From Brevibacillus sp. (GTDB taxonomy: Bacteria > Bacillota > Bacilli > Brevibacillales > Brevibacillaceae): a stretch of DNA of 64,000 nt. Shown here in pieces: positions 6,796-15,612 of the stretch. Positions within the stretch are counted from its first letter, which is position 1; every line of letters begins with the position of its first letter. Position numbers and translations under genes: made by a program. Under the pieces are notes generated by a model. The model did no database searches and was not told the origin of the DNA. It saw only the letters and a program-made list of their open reading frames with translations. The stretch spans positions 744,001-808,000 of the forward strand of contig JACDOF010000001.1 of the NCBI GenBank assembly GCA_017656235.1. Reading direction: 5' to 3'.

Positions 6796-8730
6796 ATGGC
6801 ACGTATCCGACCGATCGCCTGGGAGCCGACAGAAGAAGTCTTTCAGAGCAGCAACTTGAACCGATTTATGAAGGAGCACGGGATACCCGGCTACGAGACG
6901 TTGCTGGCTCGTTCCGAGCAGGACATTGAGTGGTTTTGGGACGCGTTTATCCGGTTTGCGGGAATTCAGTTCTACGAGCCGTACACCCGGATTGTCGACC
7001 TGAGTGAAGGTCTTCCCTGGCCCAAGTGGTTTGTGAACGGCAGGATCAACCTTGTCCATAACCTTCTTGACAAATGGGCGGAGAATCCGGAGACTGCCGA
7101 ACGAACGGCGCTCTTGTGGGAAGGGGAAGAAGGCAGCACAAGGAAATTCACGTTTGCGGAACTGCAGCGGGAATGCAACCGATTCGCCAATGTGCTGACG
7201 GAGAAGGGGCTCGTCAAAGGCGACCGGGTGGCCATTTTCATGCCGATGATTCCCGAGACGGTGATCGCTTTGTACGCCATCTACAAGGCCGGGATGATAG
7301 CCGTTCCCCTGTTTTCCGGTTTTGGTCCTGACGCTGTTGCACTGCGGCTCGCTGACGTGGAGGCGAAGGCGGTCGTAACCGCAGATGGTTTCTATCGCGG
7401 CGGTCAGGCTGTGCCGCTGAAGCGTGTATTGGATAAGGCGCTGGAAAACGTCCCCAGCGTGGAAACCGTGATCGCGGCCGAACGGTTGGGTGATGCGGCA
7501 GCATACCGGGAAGGACGGGACTACCGCTGGAGTGAGGTGGTTCCACTCGCATCGGAAAGCTTTTCCACCGTTCAAACGGATGCGGAAGACATCTGTATGG
7601 TCAGCTACTCGTCGGGCACCACTGGCAAGCCGAAAGGGGTGGTTCACGTTCACGGGGGAATCGCCGTCAAAACAGCAGAAGTGGGAATGTTTATCTACGA
7701 CACCAATCCAGACGACGTCGTTTTCATGATTACCGACTTTGGTTGGATGATGGGCCAACTGCCGCTATTTTCCGCACATACGGTTGCCGCCCCCTACCTG
7801 ATGTACGAGGGCAGTCCGGTACACCCACATCCTGGCAGACTGTTTACGATTCTGGAAAGGTACAGAGTCTCCGGATTCGGCGCTCCGGCGACGGCACTCC
7901 GGCTGCTCAAGACCTATGCCGACTCATACCGTCGGCAGGCCGACCTGAGCCGCTTGCGCATTCTCGGGCATACCGGCGAACCCATTGACGAGGAAACCTG
8001 GCTTTGGTACCTCTCCTGGGCCGAGGGCAAAGCGCCGATCATCAACGGCAGCGGCGGAACGGAAGTGTTTGCCGAGGTTATCTCCTCTCTCTGCATCCAG
8101 CCGCAGAAGCCTACCTGCCTGGGACGTACCCCTGCGGTAGGAGCGCGAGTGGTAGATGAAGATGGCAATCCGGTTTCTCCGGGACAGCCGGGCTACCTCG
8201 TCTTTACCTTGCCGCAGCCAGCCCAGACGCGCGGGTTCTGGAAAGACCGGCAGCGGTACCTGGACAGCTATTTCAAGAAAGGCAGCGAGATGTGGTGGGT
8301 GGGAGACATGGTGATGGTAGACGAGAACGGTTACTGGTTTCATCTTGGACGTGCCGACGATGTGATCAAAGTATCGGGACGGCGAACCGGACCCGGTGAG
8401 ATTGAGGATGTCGTCAATCAGTACCCGGGCGTCATGGAATCAGCTGTCATTGGCGTTCCTCATCCAATCAAAGGCGAGGAATTGATCGTCTTTGCCGTTA
8501 CCGTCCCGAATGCTTCCGTATCCGCTGATGCCGTTAGACAGCATGTTGCTTCGTCGCTGGGCAAACCATACGAGCCGGGTGAAGTTCACCTCGTTGCCGA
8601 TTTGCCCAAGACACGTACGCAAAAAATCATGCGCCGCCTGATCAAGCAGCGTTTTTTGGGCCAACCCCTGGGGGACACATCCAGCCTGATGAATCCGGGA
8701 GCGATGGAGTTATTGCCCTGCCGCACGTGA
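6796..8730 (+). CDS. AMP-forming acyl-CoA synthetase (acetyl-/propionyl-CoA synthetase-like)
   Basis: 644 residues of the ANL superfamily. The enzyme activates a carboxylic acid with ATP to an acyl-adenylate and transfers it to CoA. Visible motifs are the P-loop SYSSGTTGKPKGVVH, the GGTEVF region, WWVGDMV with the adenylate-binding Asp, and a C-terminal IMRR segment near the usual catalytic Lys position. Length and motifs fit the acetyl-CoA synthetase branch rather than long-chain FadD. ATG 6796 follows AGGAGGGC; upstream in-frame starts lack a ribosome site. It stands alone, so the substrate is not given by context. Confidence 0.85.
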   Translation: MARIRPIAWEPTEEVFQSSNLNRFMKEHGIPGYETLLARSEQDIEWFWDAFIRFAGIQFYEPYTRIVDLSEGLPWPKWFVNGRINLVHNLLDKWAENPETAERTALLWEGEEGSTRKFTFAELQRECNRFANVLTEKGLVKGDRVAIFMPMIPETVIALYAIYKAGMIAVPLFSGFGPDAVALRLADVEAKAVVTADGFYRGGQAVPLKRVLDKALENVPSVETVIAAERLGDAAAYREGRDYRWSEVVPLASESFSTVQTDAEDICMVSYSSGTTGKPKGVVHVHGGIAVKTAEVGMFIYDTNPDDVVFMITDFGWMMGQLPLFSAHTVAAPYLMYEGSPVHPHPGRLFTILERYRVSGFGAPATALRLLKTYADSYRRQADLSRLRILGHTGEPIDEETWLWYLSWAEGKAPIINGSGGTEVFAEVISSLCIQPQKPTCLGRTPAVGARVVDEDGNPVSPGQPGYLVFTLPQPAQTRGFWKDRQRYLDSYFKKGSEMWWVGDMVMVDENGYWFHLGRADDVIKVSGRRTGPGEIEDVVNQYPGVMESAVIGVPHPIKGEELIVFAVTVPNASVSADAVRQHVASSLGKPYEPGEVHLVADLPKTRTQKIMRRLIKQRFLGQPLGDTSSLMNPGAMELLPCRT

Positions 8731-8762
8731 CAGCGAATTGTCCAACCACCAAGGGGCTTGAG

Positions 8763-8866
8763 TCGAGCGTGGGCTATTTTTTCGTCGTAAAGCGGTCTGG
8801 ACTGTTTGTTCGCTGGTTGGCCACCGGGAGTGGGCGCGAAAGACGCCCCACTCGTTATTACGACAC
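8763..8866. repeat. Dispersed intergenic repeat, copy A (palindromic)
   Basis: Bases 8796-8866 closely match 22166-22233, starting around TCTGGACTG and running through CGCTGGTTGGCCAC and ACGCCCCACTCGT to CGACAC. The left part (8763-8787, GAGCGTGGGC ... TTTCG) is an imperfect inverted copy of the right end, so the unit can fold back. It lies between two genes and shows no coding potential. Confidence 0.65.
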
Positions 8867-8913
8867 GTTGTGCAAGCTTCATGAGAGGCAGCAGCCTCTG
8901 TTCAATCAACGTG

Positions 8914-9051
8914 TTATCCCTTCAGTGATTCCAACCACTCTGCGTAGCACTCATCGCACAGTGGTTCGTCGTGCTCGTGATCAATTTCATAAAAGGTAAC
9001 GTAACGAACGTGTCCGCTCTCATGCTCGCAGTAGTAACACTGAATGGTCAT
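8914..9051 (-). CDS. Small zinc-ribbon-like protein of 45 residues
   Basis: On the - strand, ATG (9051-9049) is preceded by a strong AGGAGGGA site with seven bases spacing, and the frame runs to TAA at 8916-8914. The product has CYYC near the N-terminus and CDEC at residues 32-35, two CxxC pairs about 25 residues apart, with several His and acidic residues between them. This is typical of a small metal-binding (zinc-ribbon or rubredoxin-like) protein. The function is not known. The gene is convergent with the acyl-CoA synthetase and lies upstream of, and divergent from, the iclR gene. Confidence 0.75.
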   Translation of the reverse strand: MTIQCYYCEHESGHVRYVTFYEIDHEHDEPLCDECYAEWLESLKG

Positions 9052-9077
9052 GCTTGCTTCCCTCCTGATTGGATGGT

Positions 9078-9099
9078 CCCGCGAAAGCGGGCTTTTTTT
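9078..9099 (+). terminator. Rho-independent terminator upstream of iclR
   Basis: CCCGC-GAAA-GCGGG (9078-9091), a GNRA-type loop, is followed by C and seven T. It reads on the + strand and would shield the iclR operon from upstream transcription. Confidence 0.8.
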
Positions 9100-9156
9100 G
9101 TATCATGCCCAGTTTTTATGGCTTTTTTCACTCCGCAAAAGAAAGAAAAAAGTGTA

Positions 9157-9204
9157 TTGACTGAATAAATTCAATACTATAATATTTGTGTATACCATTA
9201 TACA
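9157..9204 (+). promoter_or_regulatory. Promoter and palindromic operator of the iclR-dpp-pxp operon
   Basis: TTGACT (9157-9162) and TATAAT (9178-9183) form a promoter with 15-base spacing. Just downstream, TGTATA-CCAT-TATACA (9189-9204) is a perfect inverted repeat covering the expected transcription start, and TGAAT-AA-ATTCA (9162-9173) lies between the boxes. A repressor at 9189-9204 would block initiation. The IclR protein encoded next is the likely ligand. Confidence 0.65.
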
Positions 9205-9246
9205 AAATGTTGTTTCATAATACGGGACGAGAGCGGAGTTGCGGAA

Positions 9247-10026
9247 ATGGAAAAAACAGCCAATCGCAGTGTGTTAAAAACGCTTGATTTCCTTGAATAC
9301 TTCATCCACCACCACGAGCTGAGTTTGTCAGATTTGGTGGAGTTGTCCGGGATGCCCAAAAGTACCGTGTTCCGGATCGTTCAGACATTGGAACTGCGCG
9401 GCTTTCTCACCCGTTCCGTGGATGGAAATCCGCCGCGTTTCCAATTGGGATTAAGGCTGTTGGAATTGGGTAACATCGTTGCGCAGCGGTTGGAGATTCG
9501 CAAGATTGCTCTGCCATATATGGTGCGGCTGCGTGACCGGGTAAACGAAGCGGTCAATCTGATCATCCGCGACCAGTATGAAGGGGTGTACATCGAAAAG
9601 GTGGATACGCCCCAGTATGTACGGGTATACACCCAGGTCGGTCGGAGGTCGCCTCTGTACGCCGGTGCTTGTCCGCGCATCCTGCTGTCCTTTTTGAAGG
9701 ATGAAGAAATCGAAGAAGTGCTGAACGCTGTTGAACTGCGAAAAATCACTCCGGATACGATCGTGGACAAGCAGTTGTTGTGGGAAAAGATAACCCAGGC
9801 GCGACAAACCGGCTATACCGTCAGTTACGGGGAGTTGGAACCTGATTCTGCCGCGGTGGCGGTGCCGATTCGCGATTACTCCGGTCGGGTTGTGGCAGGG
9901 CTGAGCCTGGCGGGCGCCAATTCGCGCTTCCAGGAGGATCGCCTGGAGACGCTGATCCGGGAGGCCAAAGAGACAGCCAGGCTGATCATGGAGAAGTTGG
10001 GTTACGTGGAAGCAAAGGGGGGCTAG
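9247..10026 (+). CDS. IclR-family transcriptional regulator
   Basis: 259 residues. An N-terminal winged helix (about 5-70, with SLSDLVELSGMPKSTVFRIVQTLELRGFL) is followed by the IclR effector-binding domain, recognisable by RSPLYAGACPRILL and the C-terminal AAVAVPIRDYSGRVVAGLSLAG. It heads an operon for peptide import and pyroglutamate use, whose intermediates are plausible effectors. A palindrome at its own promoter (9189-9204) suggests autoregulation. GTG 10033 of the next gene follows six bases after its stop. Confidence 0.92.
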   Translation: MEKTANRSVLKTLDFLEYFIHHHELSLSDLVELSGMPKSTVFRIVQTLELRGFLTRSVDGNPPRFQLGLRLLELGNIVAQRLEIRKIALPYMVRLRDRVNEAVNLIIRDQYEGVYIEKVDTPQYVRVYTQVGRRSPLYAGACPRILLSFLKDEEIEEVLNAVELRKITPDTIVDKQLLWEKITQARQTGYTVSYGELEPDSAAVAVPIRDYSGRVVAGLSLAGANSRFQEDRLETLIREAKETARLIMEKLGYVEAKGG

Positions 10027-10032
10027 GTCCAA

Positions 10033-11049
10033 GTGAATTTGCTGGAGATTAAAGACCTGCAGACGAAGTTTCGCACCGACGATGGTGAAATCACGGTGTT
10101 GGACGGGGTAAACCTGCGGATAAAAAAAGGCGAAACGGTCGGAGTCGTCGGTGAATCGGGCTGCGGCAAGAGTGTCACCTCCCTGTCGGTGATGGGACTG
10201 CTCCCTCCGATTGCGCGCATCAGTCAGGGGGAGATCCTGTTCAAAGGGAAGAACCTGCTTCAGCTTTCCCGCGATGAGATGCGCAAGGTACGGGGAAAAG
10301 AGATTGCGATGATTTTTCAGGAGCCGATGACCTCGCTTAATCCCGTGTACACGATTGGATCGCAAATCGTGGAGCTGGTCGTCAACCACACCGACATGAA
10401 CAAACGGGAAGCAAAACAGCATGCGGTCAACATGTTGAAGCTGGTAGGCATTCCGCGGGCTGAGCAGATTGTGGATGAATACCCGCATCAACTGTCCGGT
10501 GGGATGCGGCAGCGGGTGATGATCGCGATGGCCATGTCCTGCAACCCCGACCTTTTGATCGCGGATGAACCGACAACAGCGCTGGACGTGACCATTCAGG
10601 CACAGATACTGGATCTGATGCGGAAGCTGCAGCAGGAACGGCAGATGACAATCATGCTGATCACCCACGACCTTGGCGTCGTAGCCGAGATGTGTGACCG
10701 GGTGGTAGTGATGTACGCCGGTCAGGTGGTTGAAGAGGCTGACGTGGAAGAGCTGTTTGAGCGGCCCAAGCATCCTTATACCATCGGCCTGCTCGGTTCG
10801 ATTCCCGACATGGACGAGGAACGGGAGTACTTGTATTCGATTGGCGGTTCCGTCCCCAGCCCCGGCCAGATGCCGAAAGGATGCCGTTTTGCCGATCGCT
10901 GTTCGCAGGTCATGGAGATCTGCCGAAACCAGGCTCCTCCTGTCGTGGAGTGGGATGGTGGAACATCCTGCAGATGCTGGCTGTACGATGAGGGCCTTCA
11001 GGCAAACCAAAAGAGCACTTCACAGATGAGGGAGGAGGGGGCCAGGTGA
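10033..11049 (+). CDS. Oligo/dipeptide ABC transporter ATPase, OppD/DppD type
   Basis: 338 residues. Walker A is GESGCGKS (about residues 40-47). The Q-loop is [10 protein letters not shown], the signature is LSGGMRQR, and Walker B is [12 protein letters not shown]. The C-terminal peptide-transporter extension has CRFADRC and CRNQAPP cysteines, which in this family can hold an Fe-S cluster. It powers uptake with its partner ATPase and the permeases below. The start is GTG with AAAGGGGGG upstream. It overlaps the following gene by four bases (GTGA). Confidence 0.93.
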   Translation: MNLLEIKDLQTKFRTDDGEITVLDGVNLRIKKGETVGVVGESGCGKSVTSLSVMGLLPPIARISQGEILFKGKNLLQLSRDEMRKVRGKEIAMIFQEPMTSLNPVYTIGSQIVELVVNHTDMNKREAKQHAVNMLKLVGIPRAEQIVDEYPHQLSGGMRQRVMIAMAMSCNPDLLIADEPTTALDVTIQAQILDLMRKLQQERQMTIMLITHDLGVVAEMCDRVVVMYAGQVVEEADVEELFERPKHPYTIGLLGSIPDMDEEREYLYSIGGSVPSPGQMPKGCRFADRCSQVMEICRNQAPPVVEWDGGTSCRCWLYDEGLQANQKSTSQMREEGAR

Positions 11050-12035
11050 CAACTTCGGACGTTCTCTTGGATGTAAAGGGATTAAAGAAATACTACCCGA
11101 TCAAGAGCGGATTTCTAAAGAAGACGACTCATTACGTAAAAGCCGTTGATGATATCTCCTTCTCCGTCCACAGCGGTGAAACGCTGGGCATCGTCGGTGA
11201 ATCAGGCTGCGGCAAATCGACAACGGGACGAGCCCTGCTCCGGCTGATTGAACCGACGGCAGGAGAGGTAATCTACAAGGGCGTAAACCTGGCCAGTCTC
11301 TCCGACGCGGAAATGAGGCGAAAGCGAAAAGATTTACAGATCATCTTTCAGGATCCGTTTGCCTCGCTCAATCCGCGGATGACGGTGGGAGAGATCATTG
11401 AGGAACCAATGGTCATCTTCAACCTGTACGGCGGCGAGTCAGGGCGTAAACAAAAAGTGGCCAGGCTGATGGAAGAGGTGGGACTGAAGCCCGAACATAT
11501 GGAACGCTTTCCGCATGAGTTCAGCGGCGGTCAGCGACAGCGCATCGGAATTGCCCGCGCACTGGCCCTTGAGCCAACGTTGATCGTAGCGGATGAGCCC
11601 GTCTCTGCACTCGATGTCTCCATCCAATCACAGGTACTGAATCTGATGAGAGACTTGCAGAAACAATACGGCCTTACCTACATTTTCATCTCGCACAATC
11701 TGAGCGTGGTCAAGCACTTCTGTGACCGAATCGGCGTGATGTATCTGGGGCGGATGGTGGAACTTTCTCCAAAGCGGGAGCTGTATCAGGAGCCGCTGCA
11801 CCCCTATACCCGTTCGCTTTTGTCTGCTGTCCCGATTGCCAAACCAAAGGCCAAACGGGAACGCATCATTTTGTCGGGCGATGTGCCCAACCCGGCCAAT
11901 CCGCCCAGCGGCTGTGCGTTTCACACCCGCTGTCCTGACTGTATGGACATCTGCAAGGTGGAAAGACCGTCGTTTGTGCCAATGGGGAATGGCAGGTATG
12001 TAGCCTGTCATCTGTACACTAATGGGGGCGGATGA
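11046..12035 (+). CDS. Oligo/dipeptide ABC transporter ATPase, OppF/DppF type
   Basis: 329 residues with Walker [19 protein letters not shown]-loop [14 protein letters not shown], signature [15 protein letters not shown], Walker [12 protein letters not shown] and H-loop FISHNLSVV. The C-terminal peptide-family domain keeps the [14 protein letters not shown] cysteines. It forms the heterodimeric ATPase with the preceding protein. The GTG start overlaps the upstream stop and is well served by GGAGGAGGGG. Confidence 0.93.
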   Translation: MTTSDVLLDVKGLKKYYPIKSGFLKKTTHYVKAVDDISFSVHSGETLGIVGESGCGKSTTGRALLRLIEPTAGEVIYKGVNLASLSDAEMRRKRKDLQIIFQDPFASLNPRMTVGEIIEEPMVIFNLYGGESGRKQKVARLMEEVGLKPEHMERFPHEFSGGQRQRIGIARALALEPTLIVADEPVSALDVSIQSQVLNLMRDLQKQYGLTYIFISHNLSVVKHFCDRIGVMYLGRMVELSPKRELYQEPLHPYTRSLLSAVPIAKPKAKRERIILSGDVPNPANPPSGCAFHTRCPDCMDICKVERPSFVPMGNGRYVACHLYTNGGG

Positions 12036-12089
12036 CGGCTTCCATATATACCAACCATGAAGTGACAAAAAGAATAGGGGGACTCTTCA

Positions 12090-13673
12090 ATGAAGAAGCG
12101 CATTGGTCTGTTATTCTGCTCACTCCTGCTTGTGATGGGGACGATTTTCGCAGGCTGCTCCGGTCAATCGGAGACCGGAGGTGAACAGAACCCCGGACAA
12201 GCAGCGGATCAACCGGTCGCCAGCGGTAAAAAAGGAGAATTGACGATTGGGGTGGTAGGTGATCCGCACTCCTGGGATCCGATTGATACCTTCCTGCTGG
12301 ACTGGAGTACGATTGCCACCTCTGTGTTTGAGGGACTTGTAGAGCGTACGGTCGATCTCAAGATTCAGCCTGGACTGGCAGAATCCTGGGAGTTTACAGA
12401 CGACAAGACGCTGCAGTTCAAACTGCGCAAGGGGGTTACCTTCCACAACGGTGAACCGTTTAACGCGGAAGCAGTCAAGTTCACCTTTGACCGGCTGCTG
12501 GGTGAAGAAGGGGCAAAAGGGCCGCAGCAGGCCAACTATGCTTCCATTGACCGCGTGGAAGTTGTCGACGAGTACACCGTCAATATGATTCTGAAAGAAA
12601 AGGACCCGGTTCTGATCACCAAGCTCGCCGGATACGGTGCGGTCATCGTCCCGCCCAAATACATCCAGGAAAAGGGAGACGAGTACTTTAACACCCACCC
12701 GGTGGGAACCGGTCCGTTCAAAATGGAAAGCTACGAAAAAGACAACCAGGTCGTGCTCGTGAAAAACGAGAACTACTGGAGAGAGGGACTGCCCAAGCTG
12801 GACAAAGTGACGTTCCGCATCATTCCGGAAGCAACGACCCGTCTGGCCGAACTGAATACGGGTGCAATCGACATCATGAAAAAAGTGGAAATCAGCCAGG
12901 TCTCCTCGGTTGAGAAAAATGAGAACCTCGAACTGATGACGGTCGGTTCGCCAACCGTATATGCCATTCGTTTCAACACCAAGATGAAACCTGTGGACGA
13001 TGTGAGGGTTCGTGAGGCAATCGCCCATGCCATTGACGTCGACCTGTTGATCGAAACCATTCTCGGCGGGTACGGCAAACGGATTAACACCTTCCAGAGC
13101 GACATGTCCTTTGGGCACGACCCGAGCATTCCGCTGCGGGAGTACAATCCGGAGAAGGCCAAGCAGCTGCTGGCTGAAGCAGGGGTAAAAGAAGGAACAG
13201 AGCTTGAATTCTACTTCCCCGGAACCGATGCGACGTTTAAGGAAATCGCGCAGGCGGTGGAAATCCAATTGGCCGAGGTGGGCCTCAAAGTCAAGCTGAA
13301 CCCGGTGGATAACTCCACGTTCATCTCTGAGTTGATTCCGAACGGCAAGGCAGGTCACATGTACCGCCAAGGTTGGGGTGGTTGGACCCTCGACTTTGAC
13401 AACACGGCCTACCTGATGTACCACAAAGGTGAATTCTGGAATCCGGATTTCTACGATGAAAAAGTAGAAGAACTGCTTGCGGCAGAACGCTCCACGTTTG
13501 ACCAAGACAAACGTTTGGAAATCTTCAAAGAACTGGACAGACGCCTGTATGAACTGGTGCCGGAAGTCCCGCTCTATCAATCCATTAACCTGTGGGCCGT
13601 CAACAAGCGCGTCAAAGGATTCCAGCCACCTGCCGATGAGCGAATCGATTTGAAAGAAGTGACGGTCGAATAA
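12090..13673 (+). CDS. Peptide-binding lipoprotein of the ABC importer (OppA/DppA type, SBP family 5)
   Basis: 527 residues. A lipoprotein signal peptide ends in IFAGC with the acylated Cys at 23, followed by an acidic linker. The body carries family-5 solute-binding marks such as VFEGLVER and LRKGVTFHNGEPFNAEAVKFTFDR, and the VGTGPFKMESY segment. It captures peptides outside the membrane and delivers them to the permeases. A long hairpin at 13687-13717 separates it from the permease genes and may favour higher binding-protein expression. Confidence 0.93.
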   Translation: MKKRIGLLFCSLLLVMGTIFAGCSGQSETGGEQNPGQAADQPVASGKKGELTIGVVGDPHSWDPIDTFLLDWSTIATSVFEGLVERTVDLKIQPGLAESWEFTDDKTLQFKLRKGVTFHNGEPFNAEAVKFTFDRLLGEEGAKGPQQANYASIDRVEVVDEYTVNMILKEKDPVLITKLAGYGAVIVPPKYIQEKGDEYFNTHPVGTGPFKMESYEKDNQVVLVKNENYWREGLPKLDKVTFRIIPEATTRLAELNTGAIDIMKKVEISQVSSVEKNENLELMTVGSPTVYAIRFNTKMKPVDDVRVREAIAHAIDVDLLIETILGGYGKRINTFQSDMSFGHDPSIPLREYNPEKAKQLLAEAGVKEGTELEFYFPGTDATFKEIAQAVEIQLAEVGLKVKLNPVDNSTFISELIPNGKAGHMYRQGWGGWTLDFDNTAYLMYHKGEFWNPDFYDEKVEELLAAERSTFDQDKRLEIFKELDRRLYELVPEVPLYQSINLWAVNKRVKGFQPPADERIDLKEVTVE

Positions 13674-13686
13674 AAGAACTGGATAA

Positions 13687-13717
13687 GAGGGGATAGAAGG
13701 CTCTCTTCTATTCCCTC
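13687..13717 (+). other. Intra-operon stem-loop between binding protein and permease genes
   Basis: GAGGGGATAGAAG (13687-13699) pairs with CTTCTATTCCCTC (13705-13717), a 13-bp stem with one wobble and a five-base loop. No T run follows, so it is not a full terminator. Such hairpins after binding-protein genes commonly stabilise the upstream mRNA and dampen downstream expression. Confidence 0.75.
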
Positions 13718-13744
13718 AAATCGTTTGGGAGAAGGGGGATGGCG

Positions 13745-14680
13745 ATGACAGCTTTTATCGCTCGACGGATTGTGCACAGCCTGTTTGTCGTGCTGGCGAT
13801 CACGGTGGTCATCTTTGTGCTCGTTCGTCTCACCGGCGATCCGGTAGCCGTGATGTTTCAGTCCGGCGAACCGACGGCGGAAGCAATCCAGGAGCTGCGC
13901 AAAAACCTGGGGCTGGATCAGCCGATCTACATCCAGCTCGCGATCTATGTAAAAGACATGCTGACCGGCAACTTTGGCACTTCATTCCGGACAGGGGAAA
14001 GTGTCTTCAGCATGATCATGGAAAAGATGGGCGCAACCCTGCTGCTGGCCTGTGGCGGCATGCTGACCGCACTGCTGATAGCCCTTCCGGTCGGGATTTT
14101 GTCTGCGGTAAAACGAGGCAGTGCCATCGACTTTTTTGGACGTATCTTTTCGCTGCTCGGCATTTCGTTCCCCAACTTCTGGCTGGGGATCATGCTGATC
14201 ATCATCTTTGCTGTCCACCTGAAGTGGTTTCCCGCCTCCGGCTATCAAGGGCCAGAGTATCTGATCCTGCCTTCCGTTTCGTTGGGATTGATTTTGTCCG
14301 GGATTCTGGCTCGGCTGATCCGTTCGTCGATGCTGGAAGTACTTAATCAGCAGTACATTACAACAGCCCGTTCCAAAGGCATCAAGGAATGGATGGTGAT
14401 TATCAAGCACGCCCTGCGCAATGCGCTGATTCCGACGGTGACGTTTATTGGATTGCAGTTTGGTACTCTGTTGGGCGGAACGGTGATTATCGAGCAAGTG
14501 TTTTCCTGGCCGGGTGTCGGGCGTTTGGTGATTGACGCGATTTCACAGCGCGATTTTCCGGTGATTCAAGGATCGGTCATCGTCCTGGCTTTTTTGATGA
14601 TATTGGTCAATTTAGTGGTGGACATCAGCTATGGCTTCATTGATCCGCGCATCAAGCAAGGGGGAGGGAAAAGCGAATGA
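13745..14680 (+). CDS. Peptide ABC transporter permease, DppB/OppB type
   Basis: About 311 residues with six predicted membrane helices. Family marks are the N-terminal RRIVHSLFVVLAITVVIFVLVRLTGDPV and the EAA loop ITTARSKGIKEWMVIIKHALRNALIP that contacts the ATPases. ATG 13745 was preferred to ATG 13739 because the GAAGGGGG ribosome site abuts the latter. It ends in an ATGA overlap with the second permease. Confidence 0.93.
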   Translation: MTAFIARRIVHSLFVVLAITVVIFVLVRLTGDPVAVMFQSGEPTAEAIQELRKNLGLDQPIYIQLAIYVKDMLTGNFGTSFRTGESVFSMIMEKMGATLLLACGGMLTALLIALPVGILSAVKRGSAIDFFGRIFSLLGISFPNFWLGIMLIIIFAVHLKWFPASGYQGPEYLILPSVSLGLILSGILARLIRSSMLEVLNQQYITTARSKGIKEWMVIIKHALRNALIPTVTFIGLQFGTLLGGTVIIEQVFSWPGVGRLVIDAISQRDFPVIQGSVIVLAFLMILVNLVVDISYGFIDPRIKQGGGKSE

Positions 14681-15588
14681 CGACAGCGGTAGCGGAAAAA
14701 CCTGTTCCCAACTCGCCAAAGCCAAAAAGAAGCAAATGGGGAAAACTGCTTCGTCGTTTCTTGCGCAATCCCGGAGCGATGATCGGGATGCTGTTGTTGG
14801 TGCTGACCGTGGTGGCAGCCGTCTTTGCTCCGTTCATTGCGCCGACGGATCCCGATCAGGCAGACCTGCGTGCCCGGTTGGCGCCGCCATCCTGGCTGGA
14901 TGAAGAGAGCGAATCGACCCATCTGTTGGGAACGGATCAGGTGGGGCGCGATCTGCTGAGCCGGATTATTTACGGTGCAAGAGTTTCGTTGATGGTGGGA
15001 ATCTTATCCGTCCTGATTTCCATGGTGATTGGTGTCATCCTGGGCTTGATCGCCGGTTTTTACGGCCGGTGGGTGGATGATGTCATTATGCGGCTGGCCG
15101 ATGTACAGCTTGCTTTTCCCTTTATTTTGTTTGCGATTATCGTGATGGCGATCTTCGGCGCCGGTCTGTGGAAGCTGATACTGGTATTGGGGATCAGCAA
15201 CTGGGTTGGTTTTGCCCGATTGGTTCGCGGACAGGTAATGGCTGTAAAAGAGATGGAATACGTGCAGGCAGCGCGGGCGATTGGCGCGACCAATCTGCGG
15301 ATTATCTACAAACATGTGCTGCCAAATGTGATGTCGTCCATCATCGTGCTGGCTACCCTGAACGTAGCCGTCAACATCTTGCTGGAAGCCTCCCTGACAT
15401 TTATCGGAATGGGGGTAGATCCTTCCATCCCGGCCTGGGGGGGCATGCTGGCCGATGGCCGGAATTACATTGAAACGGCCTGGTGGGTTGCCACCTTCCC
15501 CGGTATCGCGATCATGATTACCGTGTTAGGTTTCAACCTGCTGGGTGACTGGCTGCGTGACGAACTGGACCCCAATCTGCGGGCCTAA
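14677..15588 (+). CDS. Peptide ABC transporter permease, DppC/OppC type
   Basis: 303 residues. It has the DppC N-terminal segment with RRFLRNPGAMIGMLLL, the HLLGTDQVGRDLLSRIIYGARVSL motif typical of this subunit, and the EAA loop VQAARAIGATNLRIIYKHVLPN. It pairs with the DppB-like protein to form the channel. ATG 14677 overlaps the upstream stop. Confidence 0.94.
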   Translation: MTTAVAEKPVPNSPKPKRSKWGKLLRRFLRNPGAMIGMLLLVLTVVAAVFAPFIAPTDPDQADLRARLAPPSWLDEESESTHLLGTDQVGRDLLSRIIYGARVSLMVGILSVLISMVIGVILGLIAGFYGRWVDDVIMRLADVQLAFPFILFAIIVMAIFGAGLWKLILVLGISNWVGFARLVRGQVMAVKEMEYVQAARAIGATNLRIIYKHVLPNVMSSIIVLATLNVAVNILLEASLTFIGMGVDPSIPAWGGMLADGRNYIETAWWVATFPGIAIMITVLGFNLLGDWLRDELDPNLRA

Positions 15589-15612
15589 ACGAGAGAGACA
15601 GGGGGAATTGCG

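Noticed and set aside
8727-8999. Open + strand frame of 90 codons after the acyl-CoA synthetase
   Set aside because: It crosses the intergenic repeat and the antisense of the supported zinc-ribbon gene. No ribosome site.
9451-11010. Long - strand open frame of 519 codons opposite iclR and oppD
   Set aside because: It is antisense to two well-supported genes, spans their junction and shows no family motif. It is a composition shadow.
12120-13580. Long - strand open frame of 486 codons opposite the peptide-binding protein
   Set aside because: Rich in His, Phe and Gln as expected from reverse reading of the lipoprotein gene; no ribosome site or motif.
13687-13717. Hairpin between peptide-binding protein and permease as an operon terminator
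   Set aside because: It lacks the U-tract, and the next permease gene has no promoter of its own that I can see, so read-through is needed.
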